From the NCBI RefSeq assembly GCF_913058035.1, contig NZ_CAJXPA010000033.1:1-33132 (forward strand): a stretch of DNA of 33,132 nt, read 5' to 3'. The position numbers were made by a program, and so were the translations under genes. Shown here piece after piece: positions 1-9,932 of the stretch; the first letter of the stretch is position 1, and the number at the start of each line of letters is the position of its first letter. The stretch is from an uncultured Paraglaciecola sp. GTDB lineage: Bacteria > Pseudomonadota > Gammaproteobacteria > Enterobacterales > Alteromonadaceae. A model generated the notes under the pieces. That model worked only from the letters and a program-made list of their open reading frames with translations, searched no databases and had not been told where the DNA came from.

Positions 1-399
1 TTCTTGGCTTTTCTCATCGTTTAAGCAATTCGGTACCAGATCCAACGAACTATGGTGTCACATGGCTACTATCACGCCAGGCCCTCCCCCAACGGAAATA
101 ATGAAAACGTCGGACCGCAGTCGTCCATCACTTTTCTAGGTCATTTTCAAATGTCGCCGTCTCTCCTCACTCCTCACTGACTGTTCGCCGTTGTTATTGT
201 TCTCGGTATGCCATTTCCGTAAGAAGGCAAAACGATCGACACTAATAAGATGCCGACGACAAGAGTGTTCGCAGTGCTCCTCGCCTCACTATTCCTAAGA
301 GTCGTCCACACAAAGTCGGCACCCTCTGGAGAATGCCTGCCATCCGCCAAGGACCACTCCCACTTTCACTGCTTCGCCATCCACGCAAATCATATACAC
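1..399. other. Foreign (eukaryote-like) left flank
   Basis: This stretch is richer in G+C than the bacterial DNA that follows and has no recognisable bacterial gene. An ATG at 250 opens a frame whose first residues look like a secretory signal (hydrophobic core FAVLLASLFL, then RVVHTKSAPS), followed by a Cys/His-containing segment up to about residue 50. The frame then continues without a stop into RsxC-type sequence, which cannot be a natural bacterial N-terminus for RsxC, a roughly 500-900 residue membrane-associated protein. I infer that the junction lies at about 380-430. The source is probably a host animal, but the sequence does not identify it. Confidence 0.6.
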
Positions 400-696
400 C
401 AACAAGAGCAACAACAAGTTAAAGCTGACAACAAACAAGCTAGAATTACTGCTGCAGTGGCCAAGGCTAGAGCGAAACGTGATGCACAAAAAATCACAAA
501 CAATCAAAGTACGTCTGATAAAACAGCACCAGCACAAAAGCTGAACAACACCGAAACTGATAATCCAGTGGATCTAGTAAATATAGAAGAACAACAAGTG
601 GAAATAAAAAAACGCAAAATTGCTGTTGCTGTGGCAAAAGCCAATGCCAAAAAAGCGGCTGAAAAAGCGGCTGAAAAAAATGATCCGCTTTTATGA
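400..696 (+). CDS. rsxC: RsxC/RnfC C-terminal fragment (5' truncated)
   Basis: This is the extreme C-terminus of the NADH/flavin-binding subunit of the Rnf/Rsx electron transport complex. What is visible is the low-complexity Ala/Lys-rich tail typical of gammaproteobacterial RsxC: two degenerate repeats ([11 protein letters not shown] and [18 protein letters not shown]) separated by a polar linker, ending in NDPLL. The catalytic and iron-sulfur domains are missing because the contig switches to unrelated DNA near position 400. The frame is artificially open upstream to an ATG at 250. The stop (694-696) overlaps the rsxD start by ATGA, the normal operon coupling. Identification relies on the tail composition plus the rsxD neighbour. 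Confidence 0.8.
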   Translation, partial: QQEQQQVKADNKQARITAAVAKARAKRDAQKITNNQSTSDKTAPAQKLNNTETDNPVDLVNIEEQQVEIKKRKIAVAVAKANAKKAAEKAAEKNDPLL

Positions 697-1787
697 GATT
701 TAGGTTAGCGAGTTCACCGCACCAGCATATTCGTCGTGATACCGGACAAGTAATGCGCTTGGTCATTTATGCCATGATACCCGGCATATTATTACAGACT
801 TGGTTTTTTGGTTGGGGCACTATCATTCAGATTGTGCTTGCAGTTATCACCGCAATTGTTACTGAAGCGTCTATTTTAGAACTTCGGAAACGTGATTTTG
901 AGCGAGCATTAAAAGATTATAGTGCTGTTTTGGCAGCCATATTATTGGCAGTTAGTATTCCACCCTTTGCTCCTTGGTGGGTAATTGTTATTGGTACATT
1001 TTTCGCTATTGGTATCGTTAAACAATTGTACGGCGGTCTAGGTTTTAATGTATTTAATCCGGCCATGGCGGCTTATGTTATGTTACTAGTGTCTTTTCCT
1101 GTGCAAATGACCCAATGGATCCCACCGGTCAATCTGGCTCAATATAATCATAATTTTATGGATGCTTTATACGCAATATTCACTGATTTTAGTGTTGAGG
1201 GTTTTAGTCTTGCTCAACTCAGAACAGGTATTGATGGCGTGACAATGGCCACACCTCTAGACACAGTCAAAACTGGACTTGCACAAGGACTTACCTATTC
1301 AGAAACAATAGAATTCCCGATTTTTGATAGTGTCATTTCTGGGTTAGGAGTGGCATCAAGTTGGATAAGCTTTGGTTATCTGCTTGGGGGGCTATATCTG
1401 CTCAAACAAAAAGTTATTAATTGGCATATACCCGTTAGTATGATTGCCGGGTTGCTCGTCTGTGCATTGATAATGTCGTTAGTAGATGGTGATTTATATC
1501 CTTCCAGCCTTTTCCATCTTTTTAACGGGAGCATTATTATAGGTGCATTTTTTATTGCCACCGATCCTGTATCTGGTTCAACTACAAATAAAGGTAGAAT
1601 AATTTTTGGTGCAACTATTGGTATGTGGGTATATCTCATAAGAGAATGGGGAGGCTACCCTGACGCAGTGGCCTTTGCAGTGCTGATCATGAACATGGCT
1701 GTTCCCTTGATCGATTATTATACTCGCCCACGCACATATGGTCATTCCTCAAACAAACAAAAACCTAAAAACAGGGCCCAGCCATGA
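693..1787 (+). CDS. rsxD: RsxD/RnfD, membrane subunit of the Rnf/Rsx electron transport complex
   Basis: This integral membrane flavoprotein of the ion-translocating ferredoxin:NAD oxidoreductase (Rnf), called Rsx in E. coli where it helps reduce SoxR, has 364 residues, close to the usual ~350. The N-terminus [15 protein letters not shown] matches the family's conserved opening. Several hydrophobic segments follow, with the conserved [16 protein letters not shown] stretch at about residues 113-128. The motif [13 protein letters not shown] near residue 185 contains the threonine that carries covalently bound FMN in this family. A second conserved block ([14 protein letters not shown]) lies near residue 290. 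The gene overlaps rsxC by 4 bp and rsxG by 4 bp, so translation is coupled. Confidence 0.97.
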   Translation: MRFRLASSPHQHIRRDTGQVMRLVIYAMIPGILLQTWFFGWGTIIQIVLAVITAIVTEASILELRKRDFERALKDYSAVLAAILLAVSIPPFAPWWVIVIGTFFAIGIVKQLYGGLGFNVFNPAMAAYVMLLVSFPVQMTQWIPPVNLAQYNHNFMDALYAIFTDFSVEGFSLAQLRTGIDGVTMATPLDTVKTGLAQGLTYSETIEFPIFDSVISGLGVASSWISFGYLLGGLYLLKQKVINWHIPVSMIAGLLVCALIMSLVDGDLYPSSLFHLFNGSIIIGAFFIATDPVSGSTTNKGRIIFGATIGMWVYLIREWGGYPDAVAFAVLIMNMAVPLIDYYTRPRTYGHSSNKQKPKNRAQP

Positions 1788-2503
1788 CAAAAAAGGTGCT
1801 AAATACAATGGGCAAAAATGGCTTAGCATTGGCAGTTTTTGCCGTTATCACAACGGGACTGATTTCACTCACCTACTTTGGCACTAGAGATCAAATTGCT
1901 TTGCAACAACAGCAAAAACTGCTGTCCATACTCAACGCAGTTATCGATGAAGGCAGTTATGACAATTCAATCCAGCTAGATTGTGCGTTAGTGACTTCAG
2001 TTGAAATGTTGGGCTCTGATCAACCACAACATATTTATCGAGCCACCAAACAAGGGAGGCCGGTTGCAGCGGCTATAGAAACGACTGCCCCAGATGGTTA
2101 CAGCGGAAAAATCCAATTAGTCGTCGGTGTAACCAGTTCAAAATTAGATTCGGCCAAGGTAACGGGTGTGAGAATTCTCGATCACAAAGAGACTCCGGGC
2201 TTGGGTGATAAAATTGATCTACGTATTAACGATTGGGTTTTGGACTTCGACAATCAAGTTTACACTGCTGAAATGGCCTCAAATTGGGCAGTTAAAAAAG
2301 ATGGCGGACAGTTTGACCAGTTTACTGGTGCCACTATTACACCAAGAGCAGTAGTCAATGCGGTAAGAGCAAGTGTGGAATATTATTTAGCTAATAAAAC
2401 GACTATTTTTAGCGCTGCCAACGGCTGTGCTTTAAACAACACCGTAAATAATGTTGAAAACACCGTGGCGATCAATATGAGTGTCGATAATAAGAGTAAA
2501 TAA
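1784..2503 (+). CDS. rsxG: RsxG/RnfG, periplasmic FMN-binding subunit of Rnf/Rsx
   Basis: RsxG is a single-pass membrane protein with a periplasmic FMN-binding domain that relays electrons within the Rnf/Rsx complex. The 239-residue product has an N-terminal membrane anchor ([18 protein letters not shown], about residues 15-32). The domain core carries the conserved [13 protein letters not shown] block and the motif [13 protein letters not shown], whose second threonine is the covalent FMN attachment site in RnfG proteins. The C-terminal tail after about residue 210 is polar and Asn-rich and is probably not conserved. Its start overlaps the rsxD stop (ATGAC) and its stop overlaps the rsxE start (TAATG). 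Confidence 0.97.
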   Translation: MTKKVLNTMGKNGLALAVFAVITTGLISLTYFGTRDQIALQQQQKLLSILNAVIDEGSYDNSIQLDCALVTSVEMLGSDQPQHIYRATKQGRPVAAAIETTAPDGYSGKIQLVVGVTSSKLDSAKVTGVRILDHKETPGLGDKIDLRINDWVLDFDNQVYTAEMASNWAVKKDGGQFDQFTGATITPRAVVNAVRASVEYYLANKTTIFSAANGCALNNTVNNVENTVAINMSVDNKSK

Positions 2504-3201
2504 TGAGCGAATTTAAAGAGTTAAGTTGGCAGGGGCTGTGGAAAAATAACCCTGCATTGGTGCAATTACTGGGTTTATGCCCTCTACTTGCAGTAACAGC
2601 GACTGTTACTAATGGATTGGGTTTAGGTCTGGCCACCACCCTAGTATTGATTGGTTCAAATACCACAGTGTCGATAATCCGTAATTGGGTGCCTAGCGAA
2701 ATTCGGATCCCAATTTTTGTGATGATTATCGCTTCTTTTGTGACTATAGTGCAGCTTTTAATGAATGCTTACACATTTAAACTGTATCAAGCCCTAGGCA
2801 TTTTTATTCCACTGATAGTCACTAATTGTGCAATTATCGGGCGTGCTGAAGCATATGCATCTAAAAACACAGTTGGCAAATCAGCTTTTGACGGTTTAAT
2901 GATGGGACTGGGATTTACTTTAGTATTGGTATTATTAGGTGCAATGCGTGAATTATTAGGCTACGGCACTTTGTTTGATGGTGCCAACTTATTATTAGGC
3001 GACTGGGCTTCTATATTAAAAATAACCGTATTTGAAACAGACAGCCCATTTTTATTGGCGATTTTACCACCCGGTGCTTTTTTGTGTATGGGTCTGTTAA
3101 TTGCCCTTAAAAATGTATTGGATAGTCATATGGAACGTTTGTTTGCCGCTAAATCTGAAACGAAGGTCGTGCAACGGGCGCGTGTCACGACAGAGGGCTG
3201 A
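2503..3201 (+). CDS. rsxE: RsxE/RnfE, membrane subunit of Rnf/Rsx
   Basis: RsxE is an integral membrane subunit of the Rnf/Rsx complex, a homologue of NqrD. The 232-residue product opens with [25 protein letters not shown], the family's conserved start, and has about six hydrophobic helices. Conserved charged and polar spots within helices include [21 protein letters not shown] (the paired-helix cysteine region) and [11 protein letters not shown]. The C-terminal tail is polar. The ATG shares one base with the rsxG stop. nth follows after a 74-bp gap, the usual rsxE-nth order in Gammaproteobacteria. Confidence 0.97.
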   Translation: MSEFKELSWQGLWKNNPALVQLLGLCPLLAVTATVTNGLGLGLATTLVLIGSNTTVSIIRNWVPSEIRIPIFVMIIASFVTIVQLLMNAYTFKLYQALGIFIPLIVTNCAIIGRAEAYASKNTVGKSAFDGLMMGLGFTLVLVLLGAMRELLGYGTLFDGANLLLGDWASILKITVFETDSPFLLAILPPGAFLCMGLLIALKNVLDSHMERLFAAKSETKVVQRARVTTEG

Positions 3202-3216
3202 GAGAGCCATAAACAA

Positions 3217-3251
3217 TTAGATTTTAGATTTTAGATTTTAGATTTTAGATT
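3217..3251 (+). repeat. Heptamer microsatellite, five copies of TTAGATT
   Basis: Five perfect head-to-tail copies of TTAGATT fill 3217-3251, and a run of T then TAGAG follows. The array sits between the rsxE stop (3201) and the nth ATG (3276), ending about 25 bp upstream of nth. In this position copy-number change by slipped-strand mispairing could alter the spacing of expression signals. No canonical promoter is obvious around it, so an effect on nth is only inference. Confidence 0.9.
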
Positions 3252-3275
3252 TTTTAGAGTATAAATCGATGTTAA

Positions 3276-3908
3276 ATGAATAAACAAAAACGTTTAGAAA
3301 TGTTGACTCGCTGGCGCGATGCCAACCCTCACCCCGAAACAGAGCTTAATTTTGCCAGTCCTTTTGAGTTGTTGATCGCGGTGATTTTATCTGCGCAAGC
3401 GACAGATGTGAGCGTTAACAAAGCAACAGATAAACTATATCCAATTGCTAACACCCCAGAAACTATCTATTCCCTGGGTGTCGACGGATTAAAAACCTAT
3501 ATCAAAACTATCGGTTTATTTAATGCCAAAGCGCAGAACGTGATTAAAACCTGTGGCATGTTAATCAACCAACATGAGTCAGTTGTACCCCAAAATAGAG
3601 AGGCATTAGAAGCGTTGCCAGGCGTGGGGCGGAAAACAGCTAATGTGGTATTAAATACAGCTTTTGGCTGGCCTACCATAGCCGTAGACACCCATATTTT
3701 TAGAGTCTCAAACAGAACTAAATTAGCTATGGGCAAAAACGTTGATTGTGTAGAGCAAAAATTGTTAAAGGTGATACCTGCCGAGTTTAAGGTAGATGTG
3801 CATCATTGGTTAATTTTGCATGGCAGATATACATGCATCGCACGTAAGCCAAGATGCGGTTCTTGTATCATCGAAGACTTGTGCGAGTTCAAAGATAAAA
3901 TAGAATAA
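3276..3908 (+). CDS. nth: Endonuclease III (DNA glycosylase/AP lyase)
   Basis: Nth is the base-excision repair enzyme that removes oxidised pyrimidines and cleaves the abasic site. The 210-residue length is normal (E. coli 211). The helix-hairpin-helix LPGVGRKTANVVLNTAFG contains the catalytic lysine (GRKTA), and the catalytic aspartate is in IAVDTHIFRVSNRT. The C-terminal [4Fe-4S] loop CIARKPRCGSCIIEDLC has the exact C-x6-C-x2-C-x5-C spacing. The gene follows rsxE as in many Gammaproteobacteria. Its last ~240 bp have a decayed second copy at 10320-10545, on the far side of the metal-efflux module, so the present 3' end may have been supplied by the inserted DNA. The start is the ATG at 3276; the ribosome binding site is weak. 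Confidence 0.97.
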   Translation: MNKQKRLEMLTRWRDANPHPETELNFASPFELLIAVILSAQATDVSVNKATDKLYPIANTPETIYSLGVDGLKTYIKTIGLFNAKAQNVIKTCGMLINQHESVVPQNREALEALPGVGRKTANVVLNTAFGWPTIAVDTHIFRVSNRTKLAMGKNVDCVEQKLLKVIPAEFKVDVHHWLILHGRYTCIARKPRCGSCIIEDLCEFKDKIE

Positions 3909-4195
3909 AAACATTCTAAGTAGTTGTCTAACACCACTGTGATATGCCGGGCTCTATAGTTCTCTTTGTCAGTAAGAAGTGAGTTGCAGACGTACGATTA
4001 AGGTCTGCCAGCCGTTTCAACAACTGCAAAAGGATACGTACGCGTTTAAAAATTGTAATTGAAGCTATCTACAATATCTAACCCTCGCCATTGGTTTGTA
4101 AATGCCAAAATATTATCGGAAGCATTTATTTCCTTATGCGCAATGACCTAAGAACCTCGCATAAAACTCCACTTATGGATTTCCCCTCAACAGTT

Positions 4196-4570
4196 CTAAA
4201 AACTATAACGAATAGTCACCGGGTGATGATCTCCTTCACTGACTCGAATCAATACCTTTGCACCGTCATTGATAATAATGTCAGCCACCATTGTATTTCC
4301 TCCAGATGGGATGAATGATGCCTCACTTTTCTTTTTGTTTGCTAATACCACAACATTAGCGACAAGCTCAGTGCTTGGGTATGCTTCACCGTGATCACGT
4401 ACATAAAGACTGACTGACTTTTCCTCTCTGACCAGCTCAAATACCATGTCATGCGACTCTTTGACCACGCCGCCATGCATCGGCTCTAAGCTTCCATGTG
4501 CCGATGCATTTGATACCAACACTGCTGAAGTTATTAGTGCTATCGTTACTAAGTTTATTATTGCTTTCAT
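4196..4570 (-). CDS. Small secreted protein of a metal-efflux operon
   Basis: The product is 124 residues with a clear signal peptide (MKAIINLVTIALITSAVLVSNASA), followed by mature HGSLEPMHGGVVKESHDMVFELV. The His/Met-rich start of the mature part (HG, MHGG, SHDM) suggests binding of a soft or transition metal in the periplasm; the rest looks like a small beta-rich domain. It is the last gene of the operon, 53 bp after the RND pump gene. Small proteins with an MHGGVV-type start are often encoded beside heavy-metal RND pumps, from my knowledge of such loci, but I cannot name a characterised family member. A role as periplasmic metal chaperone or sensor is inferred from position and composition. 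Confidence 0.75.
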   Translation of the reverse strand: MKAIINLVTIALITSAVLVSNASAHGSLEPMHGGVVKESHDMVFELVREEKSVSLYVRDHGEAYPSTELVANVVVLANKKKSEASFIPSGGNTMVADIIINDGAKVLIRVSEGDHHPVTIRYSF

Positions 4571-4623
4571 ATTTACACTCCATTTTGACGAACTTCAATA
4601 AGGCGTCGCCAGAATAAACCTAT

Positions 4624-7600
4624 TTACATTAATTCGTCTGACTTACGTTTTTGCCAAAGCATGGTTGCCTTGCCGCCAAACTCCCGATACAGCAAAGGCG
4701 TCAGCAAGGTGTCTAATAAAGTTGAAGTTAATAGTCCTGAGAAGATAACTACCGCAACAGGATGCAGGATCTCTTTACCAGGCGCATCCGCAGCCATTAA
4801 TAATGGTATAAGTGCAAATGCAGTCACCATGGATGTCATCATCACAGGAGCCAATCTTTCTTGCGCCCCTCTAACAATTAACTGGGTGTTAAATTGTTCT
4901 CCTTCAAATTTTATTAGGTTGAGATAGTGACTCAGTTTTAATATACCGTTGCGTGAAGCAATGCCGGTAAGTGTGATAAAGCCAACAACAGATGCAACCG
5001 AAAGTGGAGTATTCGTTAACCACATTGCTGCAACCGCGCCTAATAGCGCCATGGGTAAACTGCTCATGATAATACTGGCAAATACGAAAGATTTATACCG
5101 TATGTACAACACTAAGAATATGAGTGCAAACGAGATGCTTGATAATAACACTAACAAACGCATGGCTTGCTCTTGCGCTAAGAATTGCCCTTCAATACTG
5201 ATAAAACTATCTGCGCCTAATTCAACTTCATTCACTTGTTCGCGCACTGCTGACAGCAGTTCCTTTACATCCACTCCCGTGCTGTTTGCATAGACTACAA
5301 GCCTGCGTCGGCCGTTTTCTCTTAGGATTTGGTTTGGCCCATCGCTTAATCTGATGTCAGCAATGTTTGCGATGGGAATAGCACCTGCTGGAGTGTCTAT
5401 CAGTGCTGCGCCTAGTGCCTGAGGGCTTCTCGCTTTTTCATCTAAACGCATCACTAATGCATAGCGCTTTACACCATCGATAATGTCCACAACGTGTTCG
5501 CCATCGGTTAACAACGCTAAGCGCTCTATTGCCTTACCCGGACTCAAACCATATTGTAAAAGCTTATCTGGTCTTAATCTGACCGACACTTGTGGAATCA
5601 GCACTTGTTTTTCCACATTGATATCAACCAGCCCAGGTATGGTTTCTAATTTCTGCCTGATTTTTTCGGCATTGATGCGAAGCTCGTCTAAATTGTCGCC
5701 AAACACTTTTATTGCCAACTGTGCTCGCACACCAGATAGAAGATGGTCTAGTCGATGAGAAATAGGTTGTCCAATTGCAATTTGCGCTGGTAACACGCTT
5801 AGTTTTCCTCGGATTTCAGTCAAGACGTCTTCCCTAGAGCGCTCCGATTCAACTAAATCAACATCAATTTCAGAAGAGTGTACACCTTCTGCATGCTCAT
5901 CGAGTTTTGCTCTGCCGGTGCGGCGTCCAACCGCGGTGACCTCATCAACCGATAGCAACAAAGACTCAGCTAAATGCCCCATTCTGTTAGATTCAGATAG
6001 TGAGGTACTTGGCTGAAAAATCACCCCCAATACCAAAGAGCCTTCATTAAAGGCCGGTAAAAATGCACGAGGAAAGAAGGCAACGGATGAGGCACTAATA
6101 AGGGCTGTCAGACCGCTTACTAATAATATTGAGCGACGCTTGGGCAATGCCCATAACAGCCATAAACTCTGCCATTTTTTTAGTAAAGTGACTAAAAAGC
6201 TATCGCCTTTATGCAGTTGCTTCATCTGGGGTAATAAAAAATAGCAAAGCACCGGCGTCACAGTCATCGAAACGAGTAAAGACGCTAATACGGCAATAAT
6301 ATAAGCGCCACCTAATGGCGCAAACAAACGACCTTCGATACCTGGCAGTGCAAATAATGGGATAAATACAAGCACCACAATTGCTGTCGCATAAACAATT
6401 CCTGAGCGCACTTCAACGCTTGCTCGCCATATTACGTCAAAAATAGGACTGGGCTTGTCTTGCTTGCTATTTTGTTTTAAACGCCGAAGTATGTTTTCTA
6501 CATCGACTACAGAATCATCAACCAATTCCCCGATGGCAATAGCTAAACCGCCCAAGGTCATGACGTTAATGGTCTGCCCCATCCACTTGAAAATGAGCAC
6601 CGTTAAGGCAAGCGATAAAGGAATAGCAAGTAAAGAGATAGCAGTGGTGCGTGTTGATAACAAAAACGCAAACAGCACAATCACCACTAGAATAGACCCA
6701 TCTATTAGCGCTTCGGTGACATTATCAACCGATGCTTTAATAAAGTCAGCTTGACGAAACAACACTTGCGGCGCAGAAACGCCGTCAGGCAAGCTTGTAG
6801 TAAGCTCACTTAACGCTAGTTCTATTTCACGGGTCAACTTTACCGTGTCCGCACCTGGTTGTTTTTGTACATTAATGATGACCGCTGGTTTACCGTTATA
6901 ACCGCCGTCACCGCGCTTTACAGCAGCGGCGTAACGAACGTTTGCAACTTGGTCTAAACGTACTGAAGTGTTTTCCTGCCAGGCAACGGCTAACTGGCGC
7001 AAGTCATCCAGTTTGAGCGTTCTTCCTTCGTGGCGTATCAAAAACTCACGATTATTGACATCGATAAAGCCGCCACCTTTATTTGATGCGAAGCTTTCAA
7101 TAGCATCGCGCATCTGCTCGACACTGATCCCCAAATTACGCATTACATCGAGCTTAGGCTCTACTCTAATTTGTCTAACATCGCCACCAATAGGGATGAC
7201 TTGAGATATTCCAGGAATAGAAAGTAGCCGTGGACGCAGAACGAAATCGGCATACTCACGAGCGAGCATCGGTTCAACATCCGTATTCGTGTTTATAGGT
7301 AGATCAATGGCTAGATCAATAGGCAAGGCAATGAGCATAATCTCGCCCATAATCGATGACACCGGCCCCATGACTGGCGTGATATCACTGGGCAATTGCG
7401 ATGTAACTTGATCGAGACGTTCTGACACTAACTGGCGGTTACGATACACATCCGTATCCCAATCAAACTCTACATATACAATAGATAAACCAATCCCAGA
7501 AGTTGAACGCACACGTGTAACACCAGTTACACCATTGAGCATATTCTCAAGTGGAAATGAGACTAACTGCTCAACTTCTTGTGGCGCCATCCCGCCTGCT

Positions 7601-7755
7601 TCAGTCAAGACGGTGACCACTGGCTTATTTAGGTCAGGAAACACATCAATGGGTAACGCTTTGCCTTGCCAAAACCCATAAACAAGGGTCATAAGTGCGA
7701 GTGTCAACACTAACAGTCGATTGCGCAGACTTGCATGGACTAATAAATTAAACAT
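4624..7755 (-). CDS. CusA/CzcA-family heavy-metal efflux RND permease
   Basis: This is the inner-membrane proton/substrate antiporter of a tripartite efflux pump. Its 1043 residues are typical of the family. The N-terminal transmembrane helix ([15 protein letters not shown]) is followed by the conserved [14 protein letters not shown]; twelve-helix RND topology with two large periplasmic loops is evident. The helix-4 motif [18 protein letters not shown] (near residue 410) carries the DD...VEN pattern of heavy-metal RND pumps but differs from the DFG...DGA form of classic CzcA, so the metal cannot be assigned from it. The second half begins around [12 protein letters not shown]. It lies 8 bp downstream of the adaptor gene. 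No outer-membrane factor gene is present, so a TolC-like partner must come from elsewhere. Confidence 0.95.
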   Translation of the reverse strand: MFNLLVHASLRNRLLVLTLALMTLVYGFWQGKALPIDVFPDLNKPVVTVLTEAGGMAPQEVEQLVSFPLENMLNGVTGVTRVRSTSGIGLSIVYVEFDWDTDVYRNRQLVSERLDQVTSQLPSDITPVMGPVSSIMGEIMLIALPIDLAIDLPINTNTDVEPMLAREYADFVLRPRLLSIPGISQVIPIGGDVRQIRVEPKLDVMRNLGISVEQMRDAIESFASNKGGGFIDVNNREFLIRHEGRTLKLDDLRQLAVAWQENTSVRLDQVANVRYAAAVKRGDGGYNGKPAVIINVQKQPGADTVKLTREIELALSELTTSLPDGVSAPQVLFRQADFIKASVDNVTEALIDGSILVVIVLFAFLLSTRTTAISLLAIPLSLALTVLIFKWMGQTINVMTLGGLAIAIGELVDDSVVDVENILRRLKQNSKQDKPSPIFDVIWRASVEVRSGIVYATAIVVLVFIPLFALPGIEGRLFAPLGGAYIIAVLASLLVSMTVTPVLCYFLLPQMKQLHKGDSFLVTLLKKWQSLWLLWALPKRRSILLVSGLTALISASSVAFFPRAFLPAFNEGSLVLGVIFQPSTSLSESNRMGHLAESLLLSVDEVTAVGRRTGRAKLDEHAEGVHSSEIDVDLVESERSREDVLTEIRGKLSVLPAQIAIGQPISHRLDHLLSGVRAQLAIKVFGDNLDELRINAEKIRQKLETIPGLVDINVEKQVLIPQVSVRLRPDKLLQYGLSPGKAIERLALLTDGEHVVDIIDGVKRYALVMRLDEKARSPQALGAALIDTPAGAIPIANIADIRLSDGPNQILRENGRRRLVVYANSTGVDVKELLSAVREQVNEVELGADSFISIEGQFLAQEQAMRLLVLLSSISFALIFLVLYIRYKSFVFASIIMSSLPMALLGAVAAMWLTNTPLSVASVVGFITLTGIASRNGILKLSHYLNLIKFEGEQFNTQLIVRGAQERLAPVMMTSMVTAFALIPLLMAADAPGKEILHPVAVVIFSGLLTSTLLDTLLTPLLYREFGGKATMLWQKRKSDELM

Positions 7756-7763
7756 GCAAGCTC

Positions 7764-8876
7764 CTAGCGTACTTGGTTAAGTAAAGACGTTCCGGCGATA
7801 ACGACTCGATTATCTGCACCTAAGCCTTGTGTAATTAACACTTTGTTTGGGGAAACCTCACGATACTGCACAATTTGCGGTAAAAAACGCTCGGCAGACA
7901 CTTTTATCCACACTATGGGCAAGTTAGCACTATTAGTCACAATGGCGGCGCTTGGCAATAAAATACCTTCTAAGATGTTTTCAAGCTCAGCGAACACTGT
8001 GACCGGTTGGTCAATTAATAACAAAGATGCAGAGTCAGTGCGGATTTCTAACGCAAAGTGCACGGACACCATACCTGCATTGAGTTGCGGCGCATAACCT
8101 TGATACTGCAAAGCAAGCTCAGGAAACTCTTTGATCTTAGCGGTAGTGAGTTGTGCCAAAATAGATGAATCATTGGTGAGCGCTTCAATCTGGCGTAAAC
8201 TTGATGCCACTATTTCAAACAAGGTCGTACCAGCCTCAACCCAGCGACCTCGTCTAGCTTGGTGGTTAATTAACACACCTGATATCGGCGCAATAAGTGG
8301 CTCAGGCTTCTCTAAACCTTGTTGTAAAACCTCTTCTTGTTCAACGAGAATTTTTAGGCTCGTTTCAAGTTGTTCTAAGGCTTGTTTTGATGCCAACTCA
8401 CCCAGGTCACGCAAACGCTTAACATCCCGCTTAGTCTGCATAATCTGACTTCTTACTGCCAATAATTGACTTGTTTGGCTGGCTAACTCAAAGGCGGTAT
8501 CTTGGTATCTAACATAGCCAAGTATTTGACCCGCTGACACCTTTTCGCCAGTGGCAAGAACGCCTGAATCTGGTGCCTCAAAACGACCATCACTGCTCGG
8601 TTGAACGAGGGCTTGACCTTCAGGATGAGCACGGACAACACCAGCTAAAGTGACACTGCCTTTCACAATTTGTTTAGTCACAAATTGAGTTCTAATTCCC
8701 AAGAGTGCTTGATGCTGCATCGGGATGAGCACAGTGCCATCAGCCTGCCTGCCCAAACTATCAGCTGAGTTAGTATCGGTGTCGCTAAGGTGCTCACCAT
8801 TCGGGCCATGGGCACCAGGAGACGCAATGGCATACCAAGCTAAAAAAAACATAATTATAATTAGGAGTGTTCTCAC
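7764..8876 (-). CDS. RND efflux periplasmic adaptor (CzcB/CusB-like membrane fusion protein)
   Basis: This adaptor links the RND pump to an outer-membrane channel. I place the start at the GTG at 8874-8876, overlapping the TGA of the upstream gene (GTGA) with an AAGGA Shine-Dalgarno 7-8 bases before it; a longer upstream frame has no support. The ~370-residue product has a signal or anchor ([15 protein letters not shown]), then [12 protein letters not shown], a metal-protein motif shared with the neighbouring gene. A lipoyl/barrel-sandwich half ([21 protein letters not shown]), a coiled-coil hairpin (about 125-180), the second lipoyl half ([15 protein letters not shown]) and a C-terminal beta-barrel with LPSAAIV follow. 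It precedes the permease gene by 8 bp. The metal is unknown. Confidence 0.92.
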   Translation of the reverse strand: MRTLLIIIMFFLAWYAIASPGAHGPNGEHLSDTDTNSADSLGRQADGTVLIPMQHQALLGIRTQFVTKQIVKGSVTLAGVVRAHPEGQALVQPSSDGRFEAPDSGVLATGEKVSAGQILGYVRYQDTAFELASQTSQLLAVRSQIMQTKRDVKRLRDLGELASKQALEQLETSLKILVEQEEVLQQGLEKPEPLIAPISGVLINHQARRGRWVEAGTTLFEIVASSLRQIEALTNDSSILAQLTTAKIKEFPELALQYQGYAPQLNAGMVSVHFALEIRTDSASLLLIDQPVTVFAELENILEGILLPSAAIVTNSANLPIVWIKVSAERFLPQIVQYREVSPNKVLITQGLGADNRVVIAGTSLLNQVR

Positions 8877-9499
8877 GATTTCATTCCTTTGTTTTTCCGT
8901 CCAAAGAAAAAGCCAAACGCAAAAACGACAATCGATAAGCCAAGCGCCCACCAAGGGAAAAGATGATGCTCTTCCCCCTGCTCATGCGATTCATTATGAG
9001 AATGCTCGGCATTATCTAACTGTGCATTCGCTTCGGGCATTATAAATTTGCCCACCAATAAATCACCGTTATCTTGTGTGATAATGGTCGCAACCACTTC
9101 ATGCTCGCCACTAACATTAAGCGCACTGATAAAGTTAACGTCGTTGACGATATAGCGGTTTTGAGCCTCATCAAAACTAGCGCTGGCAGTCAAAGAACCG
9201 ATTTCTAAATCTATGCTGGCAGATTGAGTAGGTGTATTGGTTTCAAAATCATGCAAATAGATAATCAGTTCGTTGCTAAACACCTCACCTAGTACTTCAA
9301 ACGATTCAGTGTACATTTCAAACTTCGGTCTTTGGGTGGGTTGATTGCTTTGCTCCATATCAAGATGCTCGCCGTTAGGGCCATGAGCACCGGGTGAAGA
9401 CTGAGCTGATAAAGAAAGCAATAATAAGGTTAATGCCAAAAGAGATAAAAAGGGCACTCTAGCGAAAAACACGCGAGAGGCAAAACTACGATATACCAT
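8873..9499 (-). CDS. His-rich membrane-anchored periplasmic protein of the metal-efflux operon
   Basis: The 208-residue product has a signal peptide (FLSLLALTLLLLSLSAQS), then [14 protein letters not shown], almost the same mature start as the adaptor protein encoded next. A beta-rich domain of about 120 residues (around 60-155) comes next. Then there is a His/Glu-rich stretch (EHSHNESHEQGEEHH) and a C-terminal transmembrane helix (WWALGLSIVVFAFGFFFG) ending in basic residues. The topology is therefore periplasmic domain, metal-binding-like linker, single membrane anchor. Its stop overlaps the adaptor start, so the two are translationally coupled. I know no characterised homologue; a metal-delivery or sensing role in the efflux complex is inferred. 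Confidence 0.8.
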   Translation of the reverse strand: MVYRSFASRVFFARVPFLSLLALTLLLLSLSAQSSPGAHGPNGEHLDMEQSNQPTQRPKFEMYTESFEVLGEVFSNELIIYLHDFETNTPTQSASIDLEIGSLTASASFDEAQNRYIVNDVNFISALNVSGEHEVVATIITQDNGDLLVGKFIMPEANAQLDNAEHSHNESHEQGEEHHLFPWWALGLSIVVFAFGFFFGRKNKGMKS

Positions 9500-9572
9500 G
9501 AGATTTCAATCCAAAATATTTAAACACAACAAAATAGCCTACGAGAAGAAGACACTTGCTAAAATTTATGTC

Positions 9573-9932
9573 TTATATTTTTGGGGGAGGTGTGCTGTGT
9601 TTAATAAAAGGGGGAGCCCACCAAGCAACGAGATTGTCTACATTTGCTTCGGGCAGTCTCTTTGGAATGGCTGCATGTACGAAAATTAAAACGCCTACAA
9701 CACCGCCTTCATGAAAGGTTTCACTATGCTCTAGCGCTTGTTTTGAGTAACTAATTTCAAATTTTTCAACGTCTATGTCGTCGTGCTCATGCGGCTGTCC
9801 AATATCATGAAAGTAGTCATGGACTGTGGTGTTACCATCATGATGCGTATCATGCACACTTAATGCCGCAACCAAGGGAGATTGCGCAGCGATACAGATT
9901 AACAAAATGATAGAAACAAGATTCTTTTGCAT
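9573..9932 (-). CDS. Small secreted His/Asp-rich protein, first gene of the metal-efflux operon
   Basis: The 119-residue product has a signal peptide (LVSIILLICIAAQSPLVAALS) followed by a strikingly His/Asp-rich segment (VHDTHHDGNTTVHDYFHDIG and HEHDDID) suited to bind divalent metal. A middle part (LEHSETFHEGGVVGVLIFVHAAIP) is partly hydrophobic, and the end is WWAPPFIKHSTPPPKI. It is the first gene of the minus-strand operon, 73 bp ahead of the next one. It may be comparable in position and size to small CzcI-like proteins of cobalt-zinc-cadmium operons, but I cannot show homology. No strong ribosome binding site is seen before the ATG at 9932, which lowers confidence in the exact start. 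Confidence 0.7.
   Translation of the reverse strand: MQKNLVSIILLICIAAQSPLVAALSVHDTHHDGNTTVHDYFHDIGQPHEHDDIDVEKFEISYSKQALEHSETFHEGGVVGVLIFVHAAIPKRLPEANVDNLVAWWAPPFIKHSTPPPKI

Noticed and set aside
250-696. A 148-residue secreted Lys/Ala-rich protein gene
   Set aside because: The frame is a junction of unlike parts: a eukaryote-like signal peptide and the RsxC tail, which ends in the normal ATGA overlap with rsxD. It is not a real gene as read.
4661-8448. Plus-strand frames of 80-110 codons opposite the pump and adaptor genes
   Set aside because: They are shadows of well-supported minus-strand genes and show no recognisable domains or start signals.
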